NCBI GenBank assembly: GCA_015069095.1
Contig: SVJH01000011.1
Span: 1 to 64,000, forward strand
Direction of reading: 5' to 3'
Origin: Oscillospiraceae bacterium
GTDB lineage: Bacteria > Bacillota > Clostridia > UMGS1810
Length of the DNA: 64,000 bases
Each line of letters begins with the position of its first letter. Positions within the stretch are counted from its first letter, which is position 1. Position numbers and translations under genes: made by a program. Of the stretch, positions 27,728 through 35,702 are shown in pieces. The notes under the pieces were generated by a model. It had not been told where the DNA came from, made no database searches, and worked only from the letters and a program-made list of their open reading frames with translations.

Positions 27728-27757
27728 TAAAACCGAGTAATCTTACTCGGTTTTTTG
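27728..27757 (+). terminator. Terminator after the free stalk-domain gene
   Basis: AAAACCGAGTAA / TTACTCGGTTTT stem and T run. Confidence 0.88.
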
Positions 27758-27949
27758 CTTTTTAAGTGGTAATATTAAGCGAAAACACGAGAAAAATGAA
27801 ATGAAACAGGAAAAATAATGTATTTTTTTCAAAAAAATGCATATTGTAATCAAAATTTAATCAAAATTACATTATAATGTATAATAAAGTGTTTGATTTT
27901 AATAAAAAAATGTGATATGATGCAAATGGCGGGAGGTGTAACTTCTATT

Positions 27950-30268
27950 ATGGCTGAAAAGATGAAAAAGAAAAAAGATGGAAAAGCAATAACAAAAAAG
28001 ATACTTAAAATTTCTTTAAATTCATTTATAGCACTTATGACAGTGCTTACTATGCTTGTTTCCATTTTTATAATATGGGTTTTTTCAGGTGCAGATTATG
28101 AATTTATAAGTAACGTTCACGAACTTATAAACTTAAAACTCAATACAACCATATACTGCATGGATAACGCTACGGGAAAATATGTAGTGTATGATATGAT
28201 AAAAGCAGACGAAAACAGAATATGGGTAGATATTGAAAATATTACACCTGATATGCAAAATGCTATTGTAGCAATAGAAGATGAAAGGTTTTATGTTCAC
28301 TCAGGCGTTGACTTAAAGCGTACAACAGGTGCTGTTATAAATGAACTTAAAGGCGGTTCAACGTACGGCGGAAGTACACTTACTCAACAACTTGTAAAAA
28401 ACCTTACAGGAGATAACGAACATTCAAGACTTAGAAAAGTAAGGGAAATTCTGCGTGCAATTTCACTTGAAACAAAACTTTCAAAAAGTGAGATTTTAGA
28501 ACTTTACCTTAATACAATATATCTTGGTCAGAACTGCTACGGAATTGAAACTGCAGCAAACAGATATTTCGATAAAAGCGCATCTGAACTTACACTTGCA
28601 GAATCTGCTTGTATTGCGGGTATTACACAGTTCCCTTCAGAATATGACCCAATTGTAAATCCTGAAAAAAATGAGCAGAAAAGACTGCTTGTTCTTAAAA
28701 AAATGTACGAACTTGGGTATATAACAAAAGACCAGTACGACGAGGCTAAGGAAACTGAGTTGAAATTCAGCGATAAACTGCCTATATACAGCGACGGAAA
28801 AACATCGTATTTTACAGACTTTGTAATCGAACAGGCAATCGGCGATTTAATGGAAAAGAATAAATGTACAAGAGCAGAGGCAACTGTACTTCTTTATAAT
28901 GGCGGATATAAAATCTATGCCACAATCGATACAAAAGTCCAAAATGCTATGGATAAAGTATATAGTGATCCAAACAACCGTGATTATTTTATAAAAAACT
29001 ATAACGGTGTTGGTGTTCAGTCATCTATGGTAATCTGCGACCCATATACTGGTCAGGTTAAAGGTATGGTCGGCGGAGTAGGGCAAAAACAGTCCCAACT
29101 TGAACTTAATCGTGCTACACAAACAAAAAGGCAACCCGGTTCATCTATAAAACCGCTTTCTGTTTATGCTCCTGCTATTGATACAGGAACATTTTCGGCA
29201 GCGTCTTTAGTAAGAGATAATCCGATAAAAATAGGAAACTGGACTCCAAAAAATGATAATGGTAAATTCAATGGTCATACAACTGTAAGAAATGCAATAA
29301 TGTGGTCAAGAAATATTCCTGCCATAAATATTGTAAATGAACTTTCGCCAACAGTTTCGAGCGATTATTTAACAAGAAAGTTCCATATGACAACTATTAC
29401 AAAAGATGATATAAATCTTTCGGCTATGGCACTTGGCGGTATGACAAACGGCGTAACTGTACTTGAAATGACAGCGGCATACAATGCTTTTGTAAATGAT
29501 GGTAATTATTTAAGACCTATAGCATACACAAAAATAGAAAATACGCGTGGCGAGGTAATAATAGATAATACATCAATTGCACCTGTTCGTGCAATCGGCG
29601 AAGATACTGCATTTATTATGCGTGATATGATGAAGGGCGTAGTAAGTTCGGGCACCGGTGCAGGCGCAAAAATTGATGGTATGGCTACTGCAGGTAAAAC
29701 AGGTACAACAGACCAAAGCCAGAACAGATGGTTTGCAGGTTATACTCCATACTACTGCGGTGTAACATGGTATGGTTACGATAAGCCGGAAGCCGTAAGA
29801 TATAGCGCAACAGGAAGAAATTATAGCAGAACATCTAACCCTGCACTTAATATATGGAAAGCCGTAATGGCTGAAATCCATGAGGATTTGCCGGATAAAG
29901 AATTCAAAGATGTTCCCGGTGTGGAAAAAAGGTCAACGTGTCCTTATTCAGGAAAACTTGCATCTTCAAGATGCCCTGGTGCGGGATATGATTATGTAAC
30001 TAAACAAGCTGCATCATCTTCATACTGTACACTTTCGAGCCACTATTTGCCAAAACTTGATTATGAAACAGAAATAATCGAGGAAGAGGACGAAGAAGAC
30101 GAAGAAGGTAATGAAGGCGAAGAAGGCGAAGAAACAGGAGAAAACACAGAAGGCGATACACCATCATCAGATGAGCCTACAGAATCTCCATCCGCTCCAC
30201 CGGTAACGATTCCGTCCGTTCCGCCTGCTCCTTCAAATGAAGATAACAAACCTACAATAGAGTTTTGA
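27950..30268 (+). CDS. Class A penicillin-binding protein (PBP1A-type, bifunctional)
   Basis: It polymerises and crosslinks peptidoglycan at the outer face of the membrane. I place the start at the ATG at 27950, 11 bases after GGGAGGTG, giving 772 residues; longer frames have no RBS. A cytoplasmic KKKKDGK tail and one helix (about 25-50) are followed by the GT51 transglycosylase domain (E110 in EDERFYVHSG; GGSTLTQQLVKN) and the transpeptidase domain with S398-xxK in QPGSSIKP, SRN, and K583-TGTT. The C-terminus is an acidic Glu-rich tract (about 690-725) then a Pro/Ser-rich tail, unstructured wall-spanning or low-complexity sequence. Confidence 0.95.
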   Translation: MAEKMKKKKDGKAITKKILKISLNSFIALMTVLTMLVSIFIIWVFSGADYEFISNVHELINLKLNTTIYCMDNATGKYVVYDMIKADENRIWVDIENITPDMQNAIVAIEDERFYVHSGVDLKRTTGAVINELKGGSTYGGSTLTQQLVKNLTGDNEHSRLRKVREILRAISLETKLSKSEILELYLNTIYLGQNCYGIETAANRYFDKSASELTLAESACIAGITQFPSEYDPIVNPEKNEQKRLLVLKKMYELGYITKDQYDEAKETELKFSDKLPIYSDGKTSYFTDFVIEQAIGDLMEKNKCTRAEATVLLYNGGYKIYATIDTKVQNAMDKVYSDPNNRDYFIKNYNGVGVQSSMVICDPYTGQVKGMVGGVGQKQSQLELNRATQTKRQPGSSIKPLSVYAPAIDTGTFSAASLVRDNPIKIGNWTPKNDNGKFNGHTTVRNAIMWSRNIPAINIVNELSPTVSSDYLTRKFHMTTITKDDINLSAMALGGMTNGVTVLEMTAAYNAFVNDGNYLRPIAYTKIENTRGEVIIDNTSIAPVRAIGEDTAFIMRDMMKGVVSSGTGAGAKIDGMATAGKTGTTDQSQNRWFAGYTPYYCGVTWYGYDKPEAVRYSATGRNYSRTSNPALNIWKAVMAEIHEDLPDKEFKDVPGVEKRSTCPYSGKLASSRCPGAGYDYVTKQAASSSYCTLSSHYLPKLDYETEIIEEEDEEDEEGNEGEEGEETGENTEGDTPSSDEPTESPSAPPVTIPSVPPAPSNEDNKPTIEF

Positions 30269-30272
30269 AAAT

Positions 30273-30303
30273 AAAGCCAAGTGAATTTCACTTGGCTTTT
30301 TAA
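30273..30303. terminator. Bidirectional terminator, PBP1A / YtxH-like gene
   Basis: AAAGCCAAGTGAA / TTCACTTGGCTTT perfect stem with T run between convergent genes. Confidence 0.88.
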
Positions 30304-30307
30304 TTTG

Positions 30308-30484
30308 TTAAAACATATCCATAATGTTGTCTATTGCCTGACCTACCATTTTAAACATTTCGTTTTTCTTTTTAGTAAGTTTTTTGTGGTCTTTATCTTT
30401 TAGTGGGTCAATTATCATACCAACGGCTGCACCTATTACCATTCCCGAAAAAAGTCCTACTGAGAATTTATACATATTATTCAT
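30308..30484 (-). CDS. Small YtxH-like protein (58 residues)
   Basis: Reading the minus strand from the ATG at 30484 gives a 58-residue protein: a short start, one glycine-rich hydrophobic helix (KFSVGLFSGMVIGAAVGMII, residues 6-25), then a highly basic stretch (KDKDHKKLTKKKNEM) and an amphipathic end (MVGQAIDNIMDMF). GAAVG followed by D-P-x-x-D/K is the YtxH pattern seen in small Bacillota envelope proteins of unknown role. AAAGGATG precedes the start. It is convergent with PBP1A and divergent from ylmC. Confidence 0.75.
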   Translation of the reverse strand: MNNMYKFSVGLFSGMVIGAAVGMIIDPLKDKDHKKLTKKKNEMFKMVGQAIDNIMDMF

Positions 30485-30579
30485 CCTTTCTTTTGAAGTT
30501 TATAATATTATTTGCATTAAACATAAAATTATCATAAAAAAACAAAAAAATCATAGTAATAAAAAGAGGTGATAATATA

Positions 30580-30807
30580 ATGTTTAAAGCATCGCAGTTT
30601 GGAAAAAGAGAGATAATAAATCTTACAGATGGCGAAAGAATGGGTTATGTATGTGATTTGGAAATAGACGAGGAAACAGGGAAAATAAATGCACTTATAG
30701 TTCCCGCAAAAGAAAAAGTTTCCGTTTTTTCAAAAGGCTCAAAAATTACAATTCCGTGGCAGTCAATTAAAAAAATAGGCGATGATATTATACTTGTAAA
30801 CTTATAA
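30580..30807 (+). CDS. YlmC/YmxH-family PRC-barrel protein
   Basis: The 75-residue protein is a single PRC-barrel-like domain: INLTDGERMGYVCDLEID near residues 13-30 and IPWQSIKKIGDDIILV at the end are characteristic of the YlmC/YmxH sporulation family. The family is conserved in spore-formers and is found near sporulation or cell-division genes; its molecular role is unknown. RBS AGAGGTGA. It is followed by the CapA-like gene after 36 bases. Confidence 0.88.
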   Translation: MFKASQFGKREIINLTDGERMGYVCDLEIDEETGKINALIVPAKEKVSVFSKGSKITIPWQSIKKIGDDIILVNL

Positions 30808-30843
30808 AAATGTGGTATACTTAAGATAAAGGGGCGATATATA

Positions 30844-31992
30844 ATGAAAAGAATAATTTGTTTATTTATGTGTTTATTTATTGTGTTTAATGTTGGCTGT
30901 ACAAAAAAAGAAGAACAACAACTTGAAAATACAAAACAGGTAAGTTCTAAGATAGAAAAAATTGACGAAACAATAGGTCTTATTGCACTTGGCGACAATC
31001 TTCTTCATATGCCTGTTATAAACGATGGAAAAAAAGAAGACGGCTCGTACGATTATTCTCATATTTTTAAAAATCTTCAGCCTATGATAAAAGATGCAGA
31101 TGTTGCAATTATCGGTCAGGAAACAGTTTTTGGCGGACAGGATTTGGGATACAGCGGATATCCTTTATTTAACTCGCCGTCAGATATGGGTAAAACACTC
31201 GTTAATGAAGGATTTGACATTGTTCTTCATGCGTCAAATCACGTTCTTGACAAAGGCAAAAAAGGTCTTTTAAATACTATAAATTTCTGGAAAGATTATC
31301 CGTCTGTTACTGTGCTTGGCGTAAATGAAACTGAAGAAGAATATAACGATGTTGAAATTATAGAAGTAAAAGGTGCACGTATTGCAGTTTTGAATTATAC
31401 TTACAGTACAAACGGCATACCGATTCCTTCCGATATGCCGTATATGGTAAATATGATAGACAGACAAAAAATTGAAAAAGACGTAATTTTTGCAAATGAA
31501 AATGCAGATTTTACAATTGCCTTTATGCATTGGGGAACAGAATACTCAACAAAACCTGATTCAATGCAAAAAGAACTTTCTTCTCTTATGTGCTCATGGG
31601 GTGTAGACCTTATTATTGGCTCACATCCTCATGTTATTGAGCCTGTGGAATGGATAGAAAGTGAAAACGGCAATAAAATGCTCGTTTATTATTCTCTTGG
31701 CAATTTTGTATCGCGTCAGCTTGAGGCAATAAATCTTTTGGGCGGTATTGCAAAAATAAATTTACATTATGACGGTGAAAAAGTAACTATAAAAGATGAT
31801 GCGTTTATGCCTATTGTTACTCATTACGACAGCAATTACTCATCGTTTGGAGTATATCCTTTAAAAGAATATAGCGACGATTTAGCAAAAGACCACGGCG
31901 TGAGATTTCATAACGGAAACGTAAGCGTAAAAAGATACCGCGATATGGTTGACAAAGTTTTTGACGGATATAGTGCAAACATCGATTACTAA
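30844..31992 (+). CDS. CapA/PgsA-like metallophosphatase-fold protein
   Basis: The 382-residue protein belongs to the poly-gamma-glutamate capsule synthesis CapA family, with a calcineurin-like fold: LIALGDNLLH, IGQETVFGG, ASNHVLDKG, FMHWGTEY and GSHPHVIEPVE supply the metal-binding Asp, Asn and His residues in the usual order. The N-terminus is a signal peptide ending FNVGC, an imperfect lipobox (Asn at -3), so it may be a lipoprotein. No other capsule genes (capB, capC) are nearby, so poly-gamma-glutamate synthesis is not implied. Its stop overlaps that of the convergent tspO gene. Confidence 0.86.
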   Translation: MKRIICLFMCLFIVFNVGCTKKEEQQLENTKQVSSKIEKIDETIGLIALGDNLLHMPVINDGKKEDGSYDYSHIFKNLQPMIKDADVAIIGQETVFGGQDLGYSGYPLFNSPSDMGKTLVNEGFDIVLHASNHVLDKGKKGLLNTINFWKDYPSVTVLGVNETEEEYNDVEIIEVKGARIAVLNYTYSTNGIPIPSDMPYMVNMIDRQKIEKDVIFANENADFTIAFMHWGTEYSTKPDSMQKELSSLMCSWGVDLIIGSHPHVIEPVEWIESENGNKMLVYYSLGNFVSRQLEAINLLGGIAKINLHYDGEKVTIKDDAFMPIVTHYDSNYSSFGVYPLKEYSDDLAKDHGVRFHNGNVSVKRYRDMVDKVFDGYSANIDY

Positions 31993-32456
31993 TTCAAAAA
32001 GAATATAGCACCATTTAAATATGTGGCAAATAATATCCAGATTAGCAGCGGGACAAGAAGCAGTCCTGCTGTTTTATTTTGCCTGTAAAACTTAATAACA
32101 GTTATAAAGCAAACGATTAAAGTTAAAACAATCCACAAAAATGAAAAAGATAAACTTTTAAAAACAAAAAATATTATCGGCCATAAAAAAAGACATAAAA
32201 GAAGCAGTGCAAAAGAAAGTTTAGCATCTTTTGTAAGCGGCTTTGCAAGATAAAGCGAAATACCCATAAGCACATAAAGTATAGTCCACACTATTGGGAA
32301 AACAATTGGCGGTGGTGCGAGTGGCGGAAGAATTAAAGTTTCATAAAAAGAGTTTTCGCCTCTTGTTAAAATTGCACTAAGACCTCCAACTGCAAGTGTC
32401 AGGGCAAGGCTTTTTAAAAAACTTAAAAATTTTTTTGCATTTATTGCTTTTATCAT
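31989..32456 (-). CDS. TspO/MBR family membrane protein
   Basis: This 155-residue protein has five hydrophobic helices and the family signature PPLAPPPIVFPIVWTILYVLMG (about residues 43-64), including the WTILY segment. TspO proteins bind porphyrins and other small molecules and act in tetrapyrrole or stress responses; the role here is unknown. The stop codon overlaps the convergent CapA-like gene by four bases, and no separate terminator is visible. Upstream (32457-32719) is 260 bases of AT-rich sequence with no gene. Confidence 0.9.
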   Translation of the reverse strand: MIKAINAKKFLSFLKSLALTLAVGGLSAILTRGENSFYETLILPPLAPPPIVFPIVWTILYVLMGISLYLAKPLTKDAKLSFALLLLCLFLWPIIFFVFKSLSFSFLWIVLTLIVCFITVIKFYRQNKTAGLLLVPLLIWILFATYLNGAIFFLN

Positions 32457-32719
32457 TTAAAAATCACCTTTCTTTGTAATTTCTACTATTTTATGCATTT
32501 TCAAAAATGAATATAACAAACAAAATTGTAAAAATATGTTATGCGGTAATTATTTTTAGTATTTAAAAGTAATTTTATACATAAATAAGACATTTTGCCC
32601 TTATTGTATGTTAGTCTTTGTAAGAAAATGATACAAGAATATACAAAGTTTGAGAAAAACGAGTATTTTTGCTATAATAGGACAGGTGAAGGGGAGATGA
32701 AAAGAAAGGAAGAGAAAAA

Positions 32720-33373
32720 ATGAAAAAGAAAATTTTACTTTTTATTATGACATTTTTATGTACTTTTCAAGTATCATTTGCTTCTCCATTAAAACTTGGA
32801 AGCACATCGCATGATGTATCCGACCTTCAGACGCGACTAAAAAACAAAGGATATTACTCTCATTATGTAACAGGGTACTACGGCGAAATTACAAAAAACG
32901 CCGTTACAAAATTCCAAAGAGCAAATGGACTTAAAGATGACGGTATAGCAGGGCATATGACGTTTAATAAACTTTATAATTTCCCAAAAGAAACTGTAAA
33001 ATCATATGATGACAATGACCTTTACTGGCTTTCAAGGCTGATTGAGGCAGAAGCAAGTGGCGAGGGGTACATTGGAAAAGTTGCGGTAGGAAACTGTGTT
33101 TTAAACAGAGTTTTATCAAAAGACTATCCTAATAATGTTGTTAAAGTAATTTTTGATAGAAATTATGGTGTACAGTATCAGCCTGTTGCAAACGGAAAAA
33201 TTTACAACACACCATCAGTATCAAGTGTCCAAGCGGCAATAGCGGCACTTGAAGGTGCAAAACCGGTTGGAAACAGTATGTTTTTCTACAATCCTAAAAA
33301 AAGTACAAGCAGTTGGATTAAAAACAACAGACAGTACTACTTAACAATCGGAAATCATAATTTCCATCTTTAA
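32720..33373 (+). CDS. sleB: SleB/CwlJ-type cortex-lytic cell-wall hydrolase
   Basis: The 217-residue protein has a signal peptide (1-21, VSFA), a peptidoglycan-binding type 1 domain (about 25-90: LGSTSHDVSDLQTRLKNKGYY, DGIAGHMT) and a Hydrolase_2 domain (about 100-217) with the catalytic Glu in SRLIEAEASGEGY. This is the SleB architecture that breaks spore cortex peptidoglycan at germination. SleB-type enzymes are a good marker for a spore-former, although related domains exist in vegetative hydrolases. RBS GGAAGAG. Gene symbol is by architecture. Confidence 0.85.
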   Translation: MKKKILLFIMTFLCTFQVSFASPLKLGSTSHDVSDLQTRLKNKGYYSHYVTGYYGEITKNAVTKFQRANGLKDDGIAGHMTFNKLYNFPKETVKSYDDNDLYWLSRLIEAEASGEGYIGKVAVGNCVLNRVLSKDYPNNVVKVIFDRNYGVQYQPVANGKIYNTPSVSSVQAAIAALEGAKPVGNSMFFYNPKKSTSSWIKNNRQYYLTIGNHNFHL

Positions 33374-33376
33374 GAA

Positions 33377-33417
33377 AAAGAGTATCTTCAAAATAAATGA
33401 AGATACTCTTAATTTTT
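33377..33417 (+). terminator. Terminator of the sleB-like gene
   Basis: AAGAGTATCTTCA / TGAAGATACTCTT stem, seven-base loop, then a T-rich run. Confidence 0.85.
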
Positions 33418-33429
33418 GACAAAAAAGTG

Positions 33430-33458
33430 TTGAATTTTACTTGAAAAAGGTGTACAAT
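33430..33458 (+). promoter_or_regulatory. Promoter of module-only secreted protein A
   Basis: TTGAAT, 17 bases, TACAAT. The bases before it (AAAAAAGTG) are the same as before the paralogue's promoter at 35631. Confidence 0.7.
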
Positions 33459-33502
33459 TGAAATATATAACCATTTTTAGATGGTAAATGGAGGAGAAAG
33501 AT

Positions 33503-35566
33503 ATGAAAAAACTATTAGCATTACTTCTTACCGTATTGATGATAACTTCGCTAATGCCAACAGTTACTTTTGCGGCAAACTTTGGTGAAGTTGTACTTTG
33601 GGAAGAAGATTTTGAAAGCGTAGAACAAGTATCCGATGTTGCTGCAGCAGGCGGAACTTGTACAGGAAATTTGTTTATACAAAAGAGTTCAATTTCGGCT
33701 TATGGAGCATTAAGTGATAACATTTTAGCAGCAAAAAGGAACGTAAATGCTACTGCCTCAGCAAACAACTCAGAGGTTGTTATAAGAATGAAAGTTCCTT
33801 ATACTGACCTTAAAGAAGGGCACAAATATGTATTTACAGCAAGAGTTATGCACAAAGACAGTGCAGGCGCAAAAGCAATAAAAACTCAGGTAGTTAAAGA
33901 TAACTTTAATGCATATGATAATAATGCATCAACGAAGACATATAACAATGTTCCTGAACTTAAATGGATAAGTGTAAAAACAGGTGTATTTACATATGAC
34001 CCTACAAAAGATGATGCAACAACAGGTGTAAATGTAAGAATACTACTTTCTTCAGGAAATGTTGCAACAACAGCGCAGCGTTTGTATGTTGATGATGTAA
34101 AATTTATTGAAGTGCCTACAGAAACAATTGTGCCAAGTGAATCATCTTCAGTATTTGCAAATTACAAACTTGGCGAAACATTTGATTTTGAAGACCTTGA
34201 ATATAACGCATTAAGAACATATAAAGCAAGTGATGCATCAGCAGTATATGATACTGATTCAAATGGTGTAAAATATCTTACAGCCGACCCTGTAGATGCA
34301 GATAATACTGTTTTAAGACTTTCAGGAAGTTTGGATTATGCTTCAAACACACCAAGAAATGAACTTGCAGGATTTTTAGCAGGCGAAGAAAATCTTAAAG
34401 CTGCAATATATAAAGTAAGTTATAAATTATATCCAATGGGTATATCTACTCAAAATATACGAACAGGTATTAAAGGTGAAATCGGCAGTGCCACGGCAGT
34501 AGGTTCGTTGTCTGGTGTACAACTTGTAAACGGAGAAGATTTTAAAGCAAATCAGTGGAATGATATTTCATTTGAAGTTCAGACAATTTCTGATATAAGC
34601 AAAAACCTATTTGTTGACCAGAGAGTTGGCGTAGCCGGCGATTCAACTACAGAATTTATAATTACAGATTCGTTTGAATGGCTGTTTATTGACGACATTA
34701 AAATTGAACTTATAAAAGAGGGCGAAGGCTCATATTTTGCTGATATGGCAAGTGATGAGGCGGTTATAAAAGATTTTGAAGAAAACCCAACTCTTCAAAC
34801 CGGCAGCGATTACAAATCAGGTTCAGAAGGTTTTGGTACTTTATCTATTGCAAATGAAGGTTATAACAGTAATTATTCACTAAAAATTTCAGGCAGAACA
34901 CAAACAACAGGCAGATATAAACTTTTAGACGCATTTAAAAATGCTCAGCTTGGCTCAATGTGGAAAATAAGTGCATATGTAAAAATTGCGGGTGCAAATA
35001 CAGATGTAACACCGCTTGTATCACTTAGTGCAATGAGTAATGAAACTTATTATGATATGCAGATTGCCAGAGTTGAAGCAAAAACAGATGAGTGGACAAA
35101 AGTTGAACTTATATATATTGTAAGCGAAGATTACCAAGGCAATAAAATGGATGAAATTGCAATTTCACAGGAGCTTTACGGTGGGGATGACCAGAAAAAA
35201 GCAGTAGATACAATTTATATTGACGATTTGTGCGTTGAACCTGTAGATGATTCAGTTGCTGCAGTAAATAAAGGATCAAAGCATACTAAAGGCAGTAATG
35301 GTGCAAATACATCATACAGATATAATGCAATGTCTGTTAAATTCAGCGTTCCAACTGCACTTAGCGAAGGCACAATAATTATTGTTGCTGCATATGATAA
35401 AGATAACAATCTTATCGGAAACGATGCATTTACATATGACGGCGAAACAACATCTTATTGCTACTACATAGATAACCTTTCTACTTTAGACATGGCAAAA
35501 GCAAAAGTGTTTACATTTGACGGTACAAATCTTTCAGCTCTTAACACAGCAATAAATCTTAAATAA
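33503..35566 (+). CDS. Secreted multi-module binding protein A, no catalytic domain recognised
   Basis: Start at 33503, because GGAGGAGA lies just before it and MKKLLALLLTVLM begins the signal peptide. The 687-residue protein has three beta-sandwich modules of the CBM4/9/22-like type: 31-204 (ending LYVDDVKF), 220-410 (LFIDDIKI) and 420-580 (IYIDDLCV), the last close to the xylanase CBMs (ISGRTQTTGRYKLLDAF). A different C-terminal beta domain (585-687) ends AKVFTFDGTNLSAL. No hydrolase motif, stalk, anchor, dockerin or cohesin was found. It probably binds polysaccharide; a scaffold or display role is inference. Unlike the xylanases its signal peptide has no Cys. Confidence 0.78.
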   Translation: MKKLLALLLTVLMITSLMPTVTFAANFGEVVLWEEDFESVEQVSDVAAAGGTCTGNLFIQKSSISAYGALSDNILAAKRNVNATASANNSEVVIRMKVPYTDLKEGHKYVFTARVMHKDSAGAKAIKTQVVKDNFNAYDNNASTKTYNNVPELKWISVKTGVFTYDPTKDDATTGVNVRILLSSGNVATTAQRLYVDDVKFIEVPTETIVPSESSSVFANYKLGETFDFEDLEYNALRTYKASDASAVYDTDSNGVKYLTADPVDADNTVLRLSGSLDYASNTPRNELAGFLAGEENLKAAIYKVSYKLYPMGISTQNIRTGIKGEIGSATAVGSLSGVQLVNGEDFKANQWNDISFEVQTISDISKNLFVDQRVGVAGDSTTEFIITDSFEWLFIDDIKIELIKEGEGSYFADMASDEAVIKDFEENPTLQTGSDYKSGSEGFGTLSIANEGYNSNYSLKISGRTQTTGRYKLLDAFKNAQLGSMWKISAYVKIAGANTDVTPLVSLSAMSNETYYDMQIARVEAKTDEWTKVELIYIVSEDYQGNKMDEIAISQELYGGDDQKKAVDTIYIDDLCVEPVDDSVAAVNKGSKHTKGSNGANTSYRYNAMSVKFSVPTALSEGTIIIVAAYDKDNNLIGNDAFTYDGETTSYCYYIDNLSTLDMAKAKVFTFDGTNLSALNTAINLK

Positions 35567-35578
35567 TCAACTTACATT

Positions 35579-35614
35579 AAAAAGCATTTTCCTTTTGGAA
35601 GATGCTTTTTTAAT
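35579..35614 (+). terminator. Terminator of module-only gene A
   Basis: AAAAGCATTTTCC / GGAAGATGCTTTTT imperfect stem and T run. Confidence 0.8.
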
Positions 35615-35630
35615 TTATGGCAAAAAAGTG

Positions 35631-35659
35631 TTGAATTTATTTTTTAAAAGTTATATAAT
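35631..35659 (+). promoter_or_regulatory. Promoter of module-only secreted protein B
   Basis: TTGAAT, 17 bases, TATAAT; flanked upstream by the same AAAAAAGTG as gene A's promoter. Confidence 0.72.
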
Positions 35660-35702
35660 AAAAGTGTAACTATTTTTGAAATAGTGATTGGAGGAGAAAA
35701 AT

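Noticed and set aside
30844-31992. Poly-gamma-glutamate capsule synthesis locus
   Set aside because: Only a CapA-like protein is present; capB and capC are missing and CapA-fold proteins are widespread without capsule.
32457-32719. Possible small gene or RNA between tspO and the sleB-like gene
   Set aside because: The sequence is AT-rich with no frame having an RBS and no convincing stem; only promoter-like boxes could be imagined.
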